Notes: generated from the sequence alone by a model not told the origin. Counted from the stretch's first letter, positions 6,149 through 13,502 are shown. The stretch: DNA of 21,296 bases from an uncultured Faecalibacterium sp. (GCA_934561485.1 CAKTGS010000031.1:1-21296), one strand, 5' to 3'. Made by a program: numbers and translations.

Positions 6149-8017
6149 TTACTTCTTCGCCGCCAGCGCAATGCTCAGCTGTGCCAGATCCGAAGGCGAC
6201 ACGCCGGGGATGCGGCCTGCCTGGCCCAGGTTTTTGGGGCGGATGCGGGCCAGCTTTTCGCGGGCTTCCAGCGTCAGGCCGGTAAGGTCTGCATACGCGA
6301 AATCTTCCGGGATCAGCGTTTTTTCGTGGCGGGCCACCTCGCGGATCATGCGGTCCTGCCGGGCAATGTAGCCCGCATACTTGATCTCGGTCTCCAGCCG
6401 CTCTGCCAGCATGGGGGTGATCCCCTCCCCCCAGCCGATGACACCGGCCAGCAGGTCATAGTGAATCTCCGGGCGGCGCAGCAGCTCTTCGGCAATGCCG
6501 CCCTCGGCCGCCGGGGCAAGGCCTGCGGCGGTCATGGCGGCCTGCAGGTCTGCCGTGCGCAGATGGGTTTCATGCAGGCGGCGGCGCTCGGCTTCCAGAA
6601 GGCTCTGGGTGTGCTCATACTTTGCCCAGCGGTCGTCCTGCACCAGACCGTAATCCCGGCCAATGGGGGTCAGGCGGGTGTCGGCGTTGTCCTGCCGCAG
6701 GGTCAGCCGGTATTCGCTGCGGCTGGTCATCATGCGGTAGGGGTCCATGACACCCTTGGTCACCAGGTCGTCCACCAGGGTACCCAGGTAGCTCGTGTGG
6801 CGCGGCAGGATGAGCTGCTCTTTGTCCAGTGCATTGCGGGCTGCGTTCAGGCCTGCCAGCAGACCCTGAGCGGCGGCTTCCTCGTAACCGGAGGTGCCGT
6901 TGAACTGCCCTGCCCCGTACAGGCCCCGCACCACCTTGCTTTCCAGGGTGGCTTCCAGGCTGGTGGGGTCTACGCAGTCGTACTCGATGGCGTAGGCCGG
7001 GCGCATGATCTCGATGTGCTCAAAGCCTTTGATGCTGCGGTAAAAGGCGTTCTGTACGTCCTCCGGCAGGCTGCTGGAAGCGCCCTGCAGATACATTTCC
7101 TCGGTGTTCTCCCCGCAGGGTTCCACAAAGATGGGGTGGCGGTCCTTGCCCGCAAAGCGCACCACCTTGTCCTCAATGGATGGGCAGTAACGCGGGCCAA
7201 CGCCCTCGATCATGCCGCCGTACAGCGGGCTGCGCTGGATGTTGTCCAGAATGATCTTGTGGGTTTCGGGGTTGGTATAGGCGATCCAGCACTCCACCTT
7301 GTTGTGCATGGGGGCGTCCGTCATAAAGCTGAAGGGCTGCAGCTCGCTGTCCGGGTCTCCGGGCTGGCATTCCAGCTGGCTGAAGTCGATGCTGCGCCGG
7401 TGCACACGGGCCGGCGTGCCGGTCTTGAACCGCCGCAGCGGCAGACCCGCCGCTTTCAGGCTCTCGGTCAGCGCGTTGGCTGCGTGCATTCCGTCCGGGC
7501 CGGACGCATACCAGACATCACCCACAAAAATTTTGCCGCCAAGGTTGGTGCCGGTGGCAAGCACCACGCACTTTGCGCTGTACTCGCCGTTCAGCTGGGT
7601 GACAACGCCTTTCACATGGCCGTTTTCCACCTCAATGCCCACGATCTCGGCCTGATGGATGGCAAGGCCCGGCGTCAGTTCCAGGGCGTGTTTCATGTAT
7701 TCGTGGTAGCGCTTGCGGTCGGTCTGCACACGCAGAGCGTGCACCGCCGGGCCTTTGCCCTTGTTGAGCATCCGGCTCTGCAGGTAGGTGGCATCTGCCG
7801 CCAGACCCATCACGCCGCCCAGCGCATCCAGTTCCCGCACCAGTGTACCCTTTGCGGTACCGCCGATGCTGGGGTTGCAGGGCATATTGCCAATGGCATC
7901 CAGACTCATCGTAAACACAGCGGTTTTTGCGCCCAGTGTGGCCGCCGCATGGGCCGCCTCAATGCCGGCATGTCCGGCACCGATGACGATGACATCATAA
8001 TCTCCTAAGTGGTTCAT
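6149..8017 (-). CDS. mnmG: tRNA uridine-34 modification enzyme MnmG (GidA)
   Basis: A 622-aa FAD-dependent subunit of the MnmE-MnmG complex, which installs the carboxymethylaminomethyl group at wobble U34 of several tRNAs. The FAD-binding Rossmann start YDVIVIGAGHAG is at 7-18, the conserved CNPSIGG motif lies near residue 50, and the C terminus has the helical MnmE/tRNA-binding region. Length fits the family. The ATG at 8017 gives the usual N terminus; the SD GAGGAAA is about 11 nt upstream, slightly long. The frame stays open upstream to 8134, but that part is the repeat leader element, not family sequence. Unlike many genomes it is separated from mnmE by a 406-bp repeat block. Confidence 0.95.
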   Translation of the reverse strand: MNHLGDYDVIVIGAGHAGIEAAHAAATLGAKTAVFTMSLDAIGNMPCNPSIGGTAKGTLVRELDALGGVMGLAADATYLQSRMLNKGKGPAVHALRVQTDRKRYHEYMKHALELTPGLAIHQAEIVGIEVENGHVKGVVTQLNGEYSAKCVVLATGTNLGGKIFVGDVWYASGPDGMHAANALTESLKAAGLPLRRFKTGTPARVHRRSIDFSQLECQPGDPDSELQPFSFMTDAPMHNKVECWIAYTNPETHKIILDNIQRSPLYGGMIEGVGPRYCPSIEDKVVRFAGKDRHPIFVEPCGENTEEMYLQGASSSLPEDVQNAFYRSIKGFEHIEIMRPAYAIEYDCVDPTSLEATLESKVVRGLYGAGQFNGTSGYEEAAAQGLLAGLNAARNALDKEQLILPRHTSYLGTLVDDLVTKGVMDPYRMMTSRSEYRLTLRQDNADTRLTPIGRDYGLVQDDRWAKYEHTQSLLEAERRRLHETHLRTADLQAAMTAAGLAPAAEGGIAEELLRRPEIHYDLLAGVIGWGEGITPMLAERLETEIKYAGYIARQDRMIREVARHEKTLIPEDFAYADLTGLTLEAREKLARIRPKNLGQAGRIPGVSPSDLAQLSIALAAKK

Positions 8018-8152
8018 AACTTTTCGGGTTTCCTCTAACAATTGATTTAAAATGCCCTCCGTTTCACTCTGGGCATTTTCAGCGGAAGAATTATTTTTAA
8101 TTTCGCGTTTGTCGCGCTCTGCGGAGCGCTCCAAACGCTATTTTCACGGGTG
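8018..8152 (-). repeat. two-hairpin leader element, copy 2 (before mnmG)
   Basis: Same orientation and layout as the copy before the deacylase. Hairpin B is at 8105-8138: GCGTTTG/CAAACGC, inner GCGCTC/GAGCGC, loop TGCG. Hairpin A is at 8049-8079: AAAATGCCC/GGGCATTTT with a 13-nt loop. The mnmG SD (AGAGGAAA) is in the last 30 bases. Hairpin A with its TTTT resembles a weak terminator 32 nt before the start codon. Confidence 0.8.
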
Positions 8153-8185
8153 GGGTCGTAACGGGAAACGGCAGCTACTACGCTT

Positions 8186-8223
8186 GCTCCCCCGGGGGGA
8201 GCTGTCGCGCAGCGACTGAGGGG
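8186..8223 (+). repeat. REP-like palindromic repeat (a)
   Basis: GCTCCCC/GGGGAGC hairpin, then a second hairpin GTCGC/GCGAC with loop GCA, then tail TGAGGGG. It has the same plan as the four copies between gyrB and gyrA. Confidence 0.75.
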
Positions 8224-8238
8224 CTTCAAATCGGCGGA

Positions 8239-8301
8239 ACCGGAAAAAACGGTTAAAAGATCTTCATGCCGAACAGGCGTGAATCTTCAGTTTTTTCCGG
8301 T
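8239..8301. repeat. long inverted repeat between mnmE and mnmG
   Basis: The perfect 12-bp arms ACCGGAAAAAAC (8239-8250) and GTTTTTTCCGGT (8290-8301) are separated by 39 nt. The spacer can pair further (AAGATCTTCAT against GTGAATCTT, imperfect). No open frame of note and no family recognised. Confidence 0.7.
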
Positions 8302-8322
8302 GCAGCCCACTTCTTTGGGGTT

Positions 8323-8346
8323 AAAAGGGGCGAGCAGCCCCTTTTT
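8323..8346. terminator. bidirectional terminator-like hairpin
   Basis: AAAAGGGGC (8323-8331) and GCCCCTTTT (8337-8345) pair around GAGCA. T runs follow on both strands, so it could end mnmE transcripts on the minus strand 78 bp past its stop. Confidence 0.65.
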
Positions 8347-8353
8347 CGTGGGT

Positions 8354-8410
8354 CCAGCGCATCGAAATCGCTGGTGGTTTTCTGGTTCTCTTTTGCCATC
8401 AAAAGAGAAC
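8354..8410. repeat. two adjacent hairpins downstream of mnmE
   Basis: CCAGCG/CGCTGG (8354-8374), then a perfect 11-bp stem GTTCTCTTTTG/CAAAAGAGAAC with loop CCAT (8385-8410), which ends 13 bp from the mnmE stop. No T run follows the second on the minus strand. Together with the terminator at 8323 this looks like one dispersed-repeat unit. Confidence 0.6.
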
Positions 8411-8423
8411 ATATCCCATCCAC

Positions 8424-9794
8424 TTATTTTCCAACACAGAACCGCTCGAACACCTGTTCGATGACGGCTTCGGATGCATTTTCGCCGGTCAGCTCACACA
8501 GAGCTTCCAGCGCATCGTCCACGCACACCGAGACAGCATCCAGCCCAAAGCCGCCTTCTGCGGCGTCCAGCGCCCCTTTCACAGCGTCTCTGGCCCGCAG
8601 GGCGGCGGCAAACTGCCGCTGACCGGACAGGCTGGCCGCGTGGGGGTCGATCCGGCTGGTGCCCAGCAGGCGGGCCACGGCGGCAGCGATCACCTTGCGG
8701 CTGCCCTCTTCCCGGCAGCACACCGGCAGCACCAGGGCAAAATACGGCGCAATGACTTCCGCGTCAAACTGCGTGGGCCGGTCCTCTTTGTTCACCAGTG
8801 CAATGGCGGGCCGCCCGGCACAGCGCCGGGCCAGCTTCAGATCCTCCCGGGTGGGCGGCTCCGAGCCATCGAACACCGCCAGAACCAGTCCGGCTTCCTC
8901 CAGCTTTTTCCAGCTGCGGCGGATGCCCTCGGCTTCAATAGCGTCCTCGGTCTGGCGCAGACCGGCGGTGTCAAACAGGTTCAGCCGGATGTCCCCCAGC
9001 TGCACGGCCTGCTCCACCACATCGCGGGTGGTGCCGGCCACCGGGGTCACAATGGCACGGTCGAACCCGGCCAGCAGGTTGAGCAGGGTGGATTTGCCCG
9101 CGTTGGGACGGCCCACAATGGCGCAGTCCACGCCCTCCCGCAGAACGGTGTCGGCCTGGTAGTTGTCAATCAGCGCATCCAGCGCCTGCTGCACGCCGCC
9201 CAGAACGCTGCGCAGATGCGCTTCGTCCAGTTCCGGTACATCTTCCTCCGGAAAGTCCACCCAGGCGGCCAGATGGGCCTGCAGGGCGGTCAGTGCGTCT
9301 TTCTGCTCCCCGATCTTCCGGGCCAGAGCACCGCCCAGGGCCGCATTGGCCAGGGCCGCCCCCTGCCGGCCATCCGCCGAGATCAGATCCATGACCGCTT
9401 CGGCCTGGGTCAGGCCCAGCTTGCCGTTCAAAAAAGCGCGGCGGGTATACTCGCCGGGGGCGGCAGGCTGGGCACCGGCTGCCAGGCAGGCTTCCACCAG
9501 CCGCCGGGCCACTGCATTGCCGCCATGGCAGGAAAGCTCCACCACATCCTCCCCGGTATAGCTGTGGGGCGCACGGAAAAACAGGGCAACGCCCTCGTCA
9601 AATTCCTCGCCGCCCTCCACAAAACGGCCGAACAGAGCCGTGTAGCCTTTGGCATCCGCCACCCGCTTTGCTGCATTGGCCGGGCGGAACACCCGCTGCG
9701 CTACCGCATAGCTCTGCGCGCCGGACAGGCGCACCACCGCAATGCCGCCCGCACCGGGGGCCGTTGCAATGGCTGCAATGGTCGTTTCCTGCAT
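8424..9794 (-). CDS. mnmE: tRNA modification GTPase MnmE (TrmE/ThdF)
   Basis: A 456-aa GTPase partner of MnmG. The N-terminal folate-binding domain has TIAAIATAPGAGGIAVVRLSG, followed by a helical region. The inserted G domain has G1 GRPNAGKST (228-236), G2 GTTRD (254-258), G3 DTAG (275-278) and G4 NKED. The C terminus ends FCVGK, the conserved cysteine motif of the family. The ATG at 9794 follows AAAGGAGAGG. A terminator after jag and an extended -10 (9893-9898) indicate its own promoter. Its leader carries strong hairpins at 9816-9833 and 9851-9878. Confidence 0.96.
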   Translation of the reverse strand: MQETTIAAIATAPGAGGIAVVRLSGAQSYAVAQRVFRPANAAKRVADAKGYTALFGRFVEGGEEFDEGVALFFRAPHSYTGEDVVELSCHGGNAVARRLVEACLAAGAQPAAPGEYTRRAFLNGKLGLTQAEAVMDLISADGRQGAALANAALGGALARKIGEQKDALTALQAHLAAWVDFPEEDVPELDEAHLRSVLGGVQQALDALIDNYQADTVLREGVDCAIVGRPNAGKSTLLNLLAGFDRAIVTPVAGTTRDVVEQAVQLGDIRLNLFDTAGLRQTEDAIEAEGIRRSWKKLEEAGLVLAVFDGSEPPTREDLKLARRCAGRPAIALVNKEDRPTQFDAEVIAPYFALVLPVCCREEGSRKVIAAAVARLLGTSRIDPHAASLSGQRQFAAALRARDAVKGALDAAEGGFGLDAVSVCVDDALEALCELTGENASEAVIEQVFERFCVGK

Positions 9795-9815
9795 GGTGTT
9801 CCTCTCCTTTGCTCC

Positions 9816-9878
9816 CGCACCGGTGCCGGTGCGCTGTTGTGCGTCTGGCCGGAGATGTACCGCAGGCGGCACATCTCC
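9816..9878 (-). promoter_or_regulatory. structured 5' leader of mnmE
   Basis: Two hairpins lie between the proposed promoter and the start codon: GGAGATGT/ACATCTCC (9851-9858/9871-9878), and CGCACCGG/CCGGTGCG (9816-9833), which leaves a 2-nt gap and so may act as a DNA palindrome. No T run follows either. Function unknown. Confidence 0.5.
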
Positions 9879-9892
9879 AGTTTATGCTTTTC

Positions 9893-9898
9893 ATTTTA
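9893..9898 (-). promoter_or_regulatory. extended -10 of the mnmE promoter
   Basis: TGGTAAAAT on the minus strand is an extended -10 with no good -35 at 17 bp. A DnaA-box-like 9-mer TTTTCCACA (minus, 9950-9958) lies 51 bp upstream of it. Confidence 0.5.
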
Positions 9899-9966
9899 CC
9901 ACGTTTTTTTTGCAAATGATACTGTCTTTTGCACCTTTTCTGCATTTTGTGTGGAAAACTCCGCGC

Positions 9967-10001
9967 AAAAAATGCCCCCTGCAGCAACTGCAGGAGGCAT
10001 T
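9967..10001 (-). terminator. intrinsic terminator of the rnpA-jag cluster
   Basis: AATGCC and CCTGCAG (9971-9984) pair with CTGCAGG and GGCATT (9988-10001) around one C-A mismatch and a 3-nt loop. On the minus strand six T follow. It begins 14 bp past the jag stop. Confidence 0.9.
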
Positions 10002-10015
10002 GGAGTGTTTATGGG

Positions 10016-11194
10016 TTACAGCTCGATCTTGCCAAAGCTGAAATCGGCAAAATCGTCCACACGCTCGGTGCGCTTGGGTGCCACCGGGGCGGCACTCTCG
10101 GCGTCACGGGGGGCATAGGTGCGCTCCGGCACACTGGACGGGCGCGGACCGCGGCCATTGGCCGGGCGGCTGCCACGGTAACCGCCGCGGCTGCCATTGC
10201 GGTCGCCGCGGTCCGAACGGCTGCCGCCGCGACAGCCGCCATTGCGGTTTCCGCCGGGACGGCGGTTATTGCCGCCGCGTCCGCCGCGGGGGCGGCGCTC
10301 GCCGTAGGTGTTCTCGGTCTGGGCATCGGGTGCAGTGGAGTAGATGACCACGCGGCGGTCACGGCCTTCGCCCTTGCTCTCGCTGCGCACACCCTCCATC
10401 TTGCCGATGGCCGAGTGGATGATGCGGCGCTCGTAGGGGTTCATGGGCTCCATGGCAAAGCTGCGGCCGGTCTTGCGCACCTTGGTGCCAATGCGCTGTG
10501 CCAGGGCAGTCAGGTCGCTTTCGCGCTTGTCGCGGTAACCGGCCACGTCCAGACCCAGCTTGATGTAATCGCCTTCCAGGCGGTTGGCCACCAGGCTTGC
10601 CAGGTAAGAAAGGCTCTCCATGGTCTCGCCGCGGCGGCCGATCAGGGCACCCAGCTTGTCGCCGTCCAGACGGATGATGGTGGCTTCGCCCTTCTGCACA
10701 GCACTGAAGGTCACATTCTCCACGCCCATCTTGGCGATCACTTCCTGCAGGTAGTCCACGGCAGCCTTCACCTTGGCGTTCTCTTCGATCACGATGGGAA
10801 CTTCGGTCTCCTCTTCCTCGGCAGCGGGCTGCTCTGCAGCAGCTTCTGCAGCGGGAGCCGCAGGCTCTTCCGCCTTTTCTTCCGGCTGTACTTCGGGGGC
10901 AGGCTGTGCGGGAGCTTCCTCAGCGGCAGGCTCTGCCTGCACCGGCTGTGCTTCCACAACGGGCTGCACCGGAGCCTTTTCTTCCACGGGAGCGGCAGCC
11001 GGGGCATCCGGCTCTTCCACGCTCACGCGCACCTTGGCGGGGGTGAGCTTCAGGCCCAGAAAACCGGTTTTCTGGGGCATTTCCAGCACTTCATAGCTGA
11101 CATTCAGATCATCGGCCTGTACGCCCAGCAAAGCGCAGGCTTTGGCGCGTGCTTCATCGACCGTCTTGCCGGTCGCTTCCTGTGTACGGATCAT
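10016..11194 (-). CDS. jag: Jag/KhpB RNA-binding protein with an RGG-like tail
   Basis: 392 aa; typical Jag proteins are about 200. Order: Jag_N domain (1-55, ending KTGFLGLKLTPAKV); an Ala/Pro/Glu-rich linker (60-135); a KH domain with IGRRGETMES (185-194); an R3H domain (225-285) with PMNPYERRIIH and GEGRDRRVVI. Then comes an Arg/Gly/Asn-rich tail (298-352) full of RGG and RGGR units, and an acidic-aromatic end DDFADFSFGKIEL. In Firmicutes this protein pairs with KhpA and affects cell elongation and mRNA binding, and it is encoded beside yidC. The ATG at 11194 follows GGGAGG; yidC ends 17 bp upstream. The tail is GC-rich low-complexity sequence, but the frame is continuous. Confidence 0.92.
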   Translation of the reverse strand: MIRTQEATGKTVDEARAKACALLGVQADDLNVSYEVLEMPQKTGFLGLKLTPAKVRVSVEEPDAPAAAPVEEKAPVQPVVEAQPVQAEPAAEEAPAQPAPEVQPEEKAEEPAAPAAEAAAEQPAAEEEETEVPIVIEENAKVKAAVDYLQEVIAKMGVENVTFSAVQKGEATIIRLDGDKLGALIGRRGETMESLSYLASLVANRLEGDYIKLGLDVAGYRDKRESDLTALAQRIGTKVRKTGRSFAMEPMNPYERRIIHSAIGKMEGVRSESKGEGRDRRVVIYSTAPDAQTENTYGERRPRGGRGGNNRRPGGNRNGGCRGGSRSDRGDRNGSRGGYRGSRPANGRGPRPSSVPERTYAPRDAESAAPVAPKRTERVDDFADFSFGKIEL

Positions 11195-11211
11195 AACCGT
11201 TGCCTCCCTTT

Positions 11212-12285
11212 TTATTCTTTGTCCTGCTTGTTCAGCTCGCTCAGCGGCACGGTGCGCTCGTCCTTATAGCGCTCTTCGTCCAGCTTGCGGGCATACTCCA
11301 GGCGGCGCTTGTTCATCTCGCTGGCGGAAAGGTTCTTTTCCACGGTCTTGCCGGTCTTGGGATCGGTGACCTGGATGGTGGTGTTCTTCACGCCGCGCTT
11401 TTCCTGCTTTTTCTTGGCAGCGATCTGCTCTTCCACGTCCTTGCGCATCTTTTCGGGGTCATACACCTTGCGCATCGCCTGGGTCTGCACGGTCATGACA
11501 ATGTTGGAGATGACGTAGTACAGAGAGAATGCCAGCGGGTAGGTAAAGCAGAAGAACAGGTACAGCAGCGGCATCATGTACATGGTCACCTTCATGCTGC
11601 CCTGCAGCTGCTGGCCGGAAGCCTTCATGCTGATGTGGGTGGACAGGAACATGGTGATCACCGACAGCAGCGGCAGCACGATGTCCAGAGAAAGACCCAG
11701 CTTCGGGATGCGGGTCAGGTCGATGCCGAAGAAGTTCATGTGCTGGCTGAACTCGGCGATGGTAGCGATCTGCTGTGCGGTAAAGCAGCCCAGCACACCG
11801 CTGTTGCCGGCCACGACCTGTGCAATGATGTTGGTATCACGGGTGATGGTGGTAAAGGAGATACCGGCGGCAGTCATGGCCTCGCCAGCGCTGGTCAGTG
11901 CAGCGGCGCTGACGTGGAAAATGCGCTCCAGCGGGTTATACACCACGCCGATAACGCCGAACATGACCAGGAAGTTCAGCAGCATGGGCAGGCAGCCCGC
12001 CGTGGGGCTGTAGCCGTACTCCTGCTGCAGCTTGAGCATTTCTTCCTGCTGCTTTTCGGGCTTATCCTTGTACTTGTTCTGGATCTCCTGCAGCATGGGC
12101 TGGAAGGCCGACATTTTGGCGGTGCTCTTCTGCTGGCTGAGCTGCAGGGGGATCTTTACGATATTGATGAGCAGCGTAAAGAGGATGATGTCCCAGCCAT
12201 AATTGGGGAGCAGCTTGTAGATCCACTCCATCACATAGCCGAGAGGAGCGCTTAGGATGTAGAAAAAGTTCATACCTTTGTCCAT
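11212..12285 (-). CDS. yidC: YidC/Oxa1/SpoIIIJ membrane protein insertase
   Basis: A 357-aa multi-span membrane protein that inserts proteins with or without SecYEG. Hydrophobic segments are at about 32-48, 97-115 and in the C-terminal half (LDIVLPLLSVITMFL; VTMYMMPLLYLFFCF; YPLAFSLYYVISNIVM). The charged hairpin STAKMSAFQPMLQEIQ follows the first. The C tail (about 280-357) is long and charged. The family's groove arginine, five residues before the conserved PL, is Asn41 here, with Lys44 nearby. The start at 12285 has a weak SD; Met5 (12273) is an alternative. There is no clear lipobox cysteine at the N terminus. It is 17 bp upstream of jag and separated from yidD by repeats. Confidence 0.93.
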   Translation of the reverse strand: MDKGMNFFYILSAPLGYVMEWIYKLLPNYGWDIILFTLLINIVKIPLQLSQQKSTAKMSAFQPMLQEIQNKYKDKPEKQQEEMLKLQQEYGYSPTAGCLPMLLNFLVMFGVIGVVYNPLERIFHVSAAALTSAGEAMTAAGISFTTITRDTNIIAQVVAGNSGVLGCFTAQQIATIAEFSQHMNFFGIDLTRIPKLGLSLDIVLPLLSVITMFLSTHISMKASGQQLQGSMKVTMYMMPLLYLFFCFTYPLAFSLYYVISNIVMTVQTQAMRKVYDPEKMRKDVEEQIAAKKKQEKRGVKNTTIQVTDPKTGKTVEKNLSASEMNKRRLEYARKLDEERYKDERTVPLSELNKQDKE

Positions 12286-12390
12286 TCTGCCCCGCCTGTG
12301 GCACGGGACGTGTTATTTTTTAATCGTAGGACACACTGCCCACAGTGCAGCGCGTCACAAGAAGCATTTGTAAGAGCAGGGCCGCGTTCC

Positions 12391-12500
12391 GGTAGCTTTT
12401 TCCTCGAATGCAACGGGCCATTCCATTGCCCGCCCTACTGCCTTCGGCAGCAGGGACCCACCCGCCGGATCATTCTCAGAAAAACTCCCGGCCCGCAGCC
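12391..12500 (+). mobile_element. MITE-like palindromic element, copy 2
   Basis: It begins GGTAGCTTTTTCCTCG and ends in a reverse relative of the same end near CTCAGAAAAACTCCCGG (12476-12492). The core 12414-12463 is 46/50 identical to the element downstream of mnmG, in opposite orientation. The central hairpin keeps its fold through one T-A to C-G exchange. It lies in the yidD-yidC gap. Confidence 0.6.
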
Positions 12501-12520
12501 CCAGGCAGATGCAGTTATCC

Positions 12521-12641
12521 GGCAGGACGGCGGGGAGTTTCCTAAGCAAATGTCCAGAGAAGTGGGGCCCCGGTGCGCAGCACTGGGGCGGAACCGTGGG
12601 TTCCGGACTCCATTTGCGTGGAAAGCTCCCCGCTGGCCTGC
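12521..12641. mobile_element. MITE-like palindromic element, copy 3 (related ends, different centre)
   Basis: Left end GGCAGGACGGCGGGGAGTTT, then GCAAATG. The right end, read inversely from 12641, is GCAGGCCAGCGGGGAGCTTT, then GCAAATG. The centre differs from the other copies and contains the small hairpin CCCC-GTGC/GCAC-GGGG. It abuts copy 2, so 12391-12641 is almost all palindromic repeat and 12286-12390 shows nothing I can assign. Confidence 0.6.
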
Positions 12642-12652
12642 TATCCCACACT

Positions 12653-12967
12653 TTACTTTTCCACTTTTTTTCTGTGCCGCGTGGAAAACAGCTTGGCTGG
12701 TTTCAGCTGCCGGGCGGGATTGACCCACCGGCCCGCCTCCGGCACGGGGTCAAAGCCCCATTTGCCCAACGGGTTGCACCGGGCAATGCGCCAGGCCCCC
12801 AGCAGCACCCCTTTGATGCAGCCGTGGGTCTGAATGGCCTGCATGGTGTAGTTGCTGCAGCTGGGGGTGAACCGGCAGCTGCGGCCGATCCAGGGGCTGA
12901 GGGTGTACTGATACCCCCGGATCAGAGCGCACAGAGCACCCCGGCAGGCTTTTTGCAGGTTTGTCAC
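12653..12967 (-). CDS. yidD: membrane protein insertion efficiency factor YidD
   Basis: A 104-aa small protein of the YidD family, thought to help YidC-dependent insertion. The cysteine-rich core is SCRFTPSCSNY (30-40), followed by IARCNPLGKWGFDPVP (61-76) with the usual basic and Pro residues. It starts with GTG at 12967, two bases after the rnpA stop, so translation is probably coupled. There is no strong SD. The C terminus is a basic tail, RHRKKVEK. It is followed by about 250 bp of repeats before yidC. Confidence 0.92.
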   Translation of the reverse strand: MTNLQKACRGALCALIRGYQYTLSPWIGRSCRFTPSCSNYTMQAIQTHGCIKGVLLGAWRIARCNPLGKWGFDPVPEAGRWVNPARQLKPAKLFSTRHRKKVEK

Positions 12968-12969
12968 GG

Positions 12970-13377
12970 CTAGGCCTGTTCCGGCTGTTTTGCCTTGCGG
13001 GCCGGGGGCAGCGTGGCGGGCGGCGGTGCGTCCGGGCGCTTGGCCTTGTCCGGCAGGCCGGCCTGGGCAAACAGCTTGGCCACAATGCTGCTGAGCTGCC
13101 AGCTCTTGAGCCGGGGGGTCATGCCCCGGGCCACAAATACCAGGTCGTACCCGCCGATGTTGTAGTCCAGATGTTCGTCAATGGCGGCCTTCATCACGCG
13201 GCGCGCGCGGTTGCGCTGCACGGCGTGGCCGATCTTTTTGGTGGCGGTCAGGCCCACGCGGGTGCGTTTGCCGCGGGTCTTGAGCACGTACAGCACCAGC
13301 GCCTGGTTGACGTAGGATTTGCCGCGGGCATACACGCGGCCAAACTCGCTGTTGCGGCGGATGGGACGATAGCGCAT
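12970..13377 (-). CDS. rnpA: ribonuclease P protein component
   Basis: A 135-aa protein subunit of RNase P, which matures tRNA 5' ends with the RNA subunit. The RNA-binding signature RNRARR is at 55-60 and the N terminus is RRNSEFGRVYARG. Length exceeds the usual 110-120 aa because of a Pro/Ala/Lys-rich C tail (from about 112). The ATG at 13377 follows AAAGGAGG. It has its own extended -10 promoter, and a terminator lies between it and rpmH. Confidence 0.95.
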   Translation of the reverse strand: MRYRPIRRNSEFGRVYARGKSYVNQALVLYVLKTRGKRTRVGLTATKKIGHAVQRNRARRVMKAAIDEHLDYNIGGYDLVFVARGMTPRLKSWQLSSIVAKLFAQAGLPDKAKRPDAPPPATLPPARKAKQPEQA

Positions 13378-13435
13378 TGCTTCGGCGCCTCCTTTCGTTT
13401 CGTCCGGGTGTGCCCATGGGGTACACTCTTTAGCC

Positions 13436-13464
13436 AGTATAGCAAAAATTTTTCGACTTTAAAA
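13436..13464 (-). promoter_or_regulatory. rnpA promoter
   Basis: On the minus strand extended -10 TGCTATACT (core 13436-13441) has a weak A/T-rich -35 TTTTAA at 17 bp. It is the same -10 string as the parA promoter. A small hairpin GCCC/GGGC (13465-13476) flanked by T on both strands lies just upstream. Confidence 0.65.
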
Positions 13465-13502
13465 GCCCATGCGGGCATTTTTACGAAAATTCTTTCCGGA
13501 AT

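Noticed and set aside
6134..8008. Plus-strand frame of 624 codons across mnmG
   Set aside because: Mirror of mnmG codon bias; the product is His/Val/Gln-rich with no domain.
8266..8622. Small plus-strand frames over the mnmE 3' gap
   Set aside because: They read through hairpins and a terminator; best explained as dispersed repeat, though similar frames may be annotated as hypothetical proteins elsewhere.
8640..10118. Plus-strand frame of 492 codons across mnmE
   Set aside because: Antisense shadow of mnmE that also crosses the jag terminator.
12654..12688. DnaA-box-like 9-mers in the yidD 3' end
   Set aside because: TTTTCCACT and TTTTCCACG each have one mismatch, lie in coding sequence and are not clustered with others.
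12298..12728. Small frames on both strands in the yidC-yidD gap
   Set aside because: They lie in the MITE-like elements; open frames follow from the palindromic GC-rich sequence.
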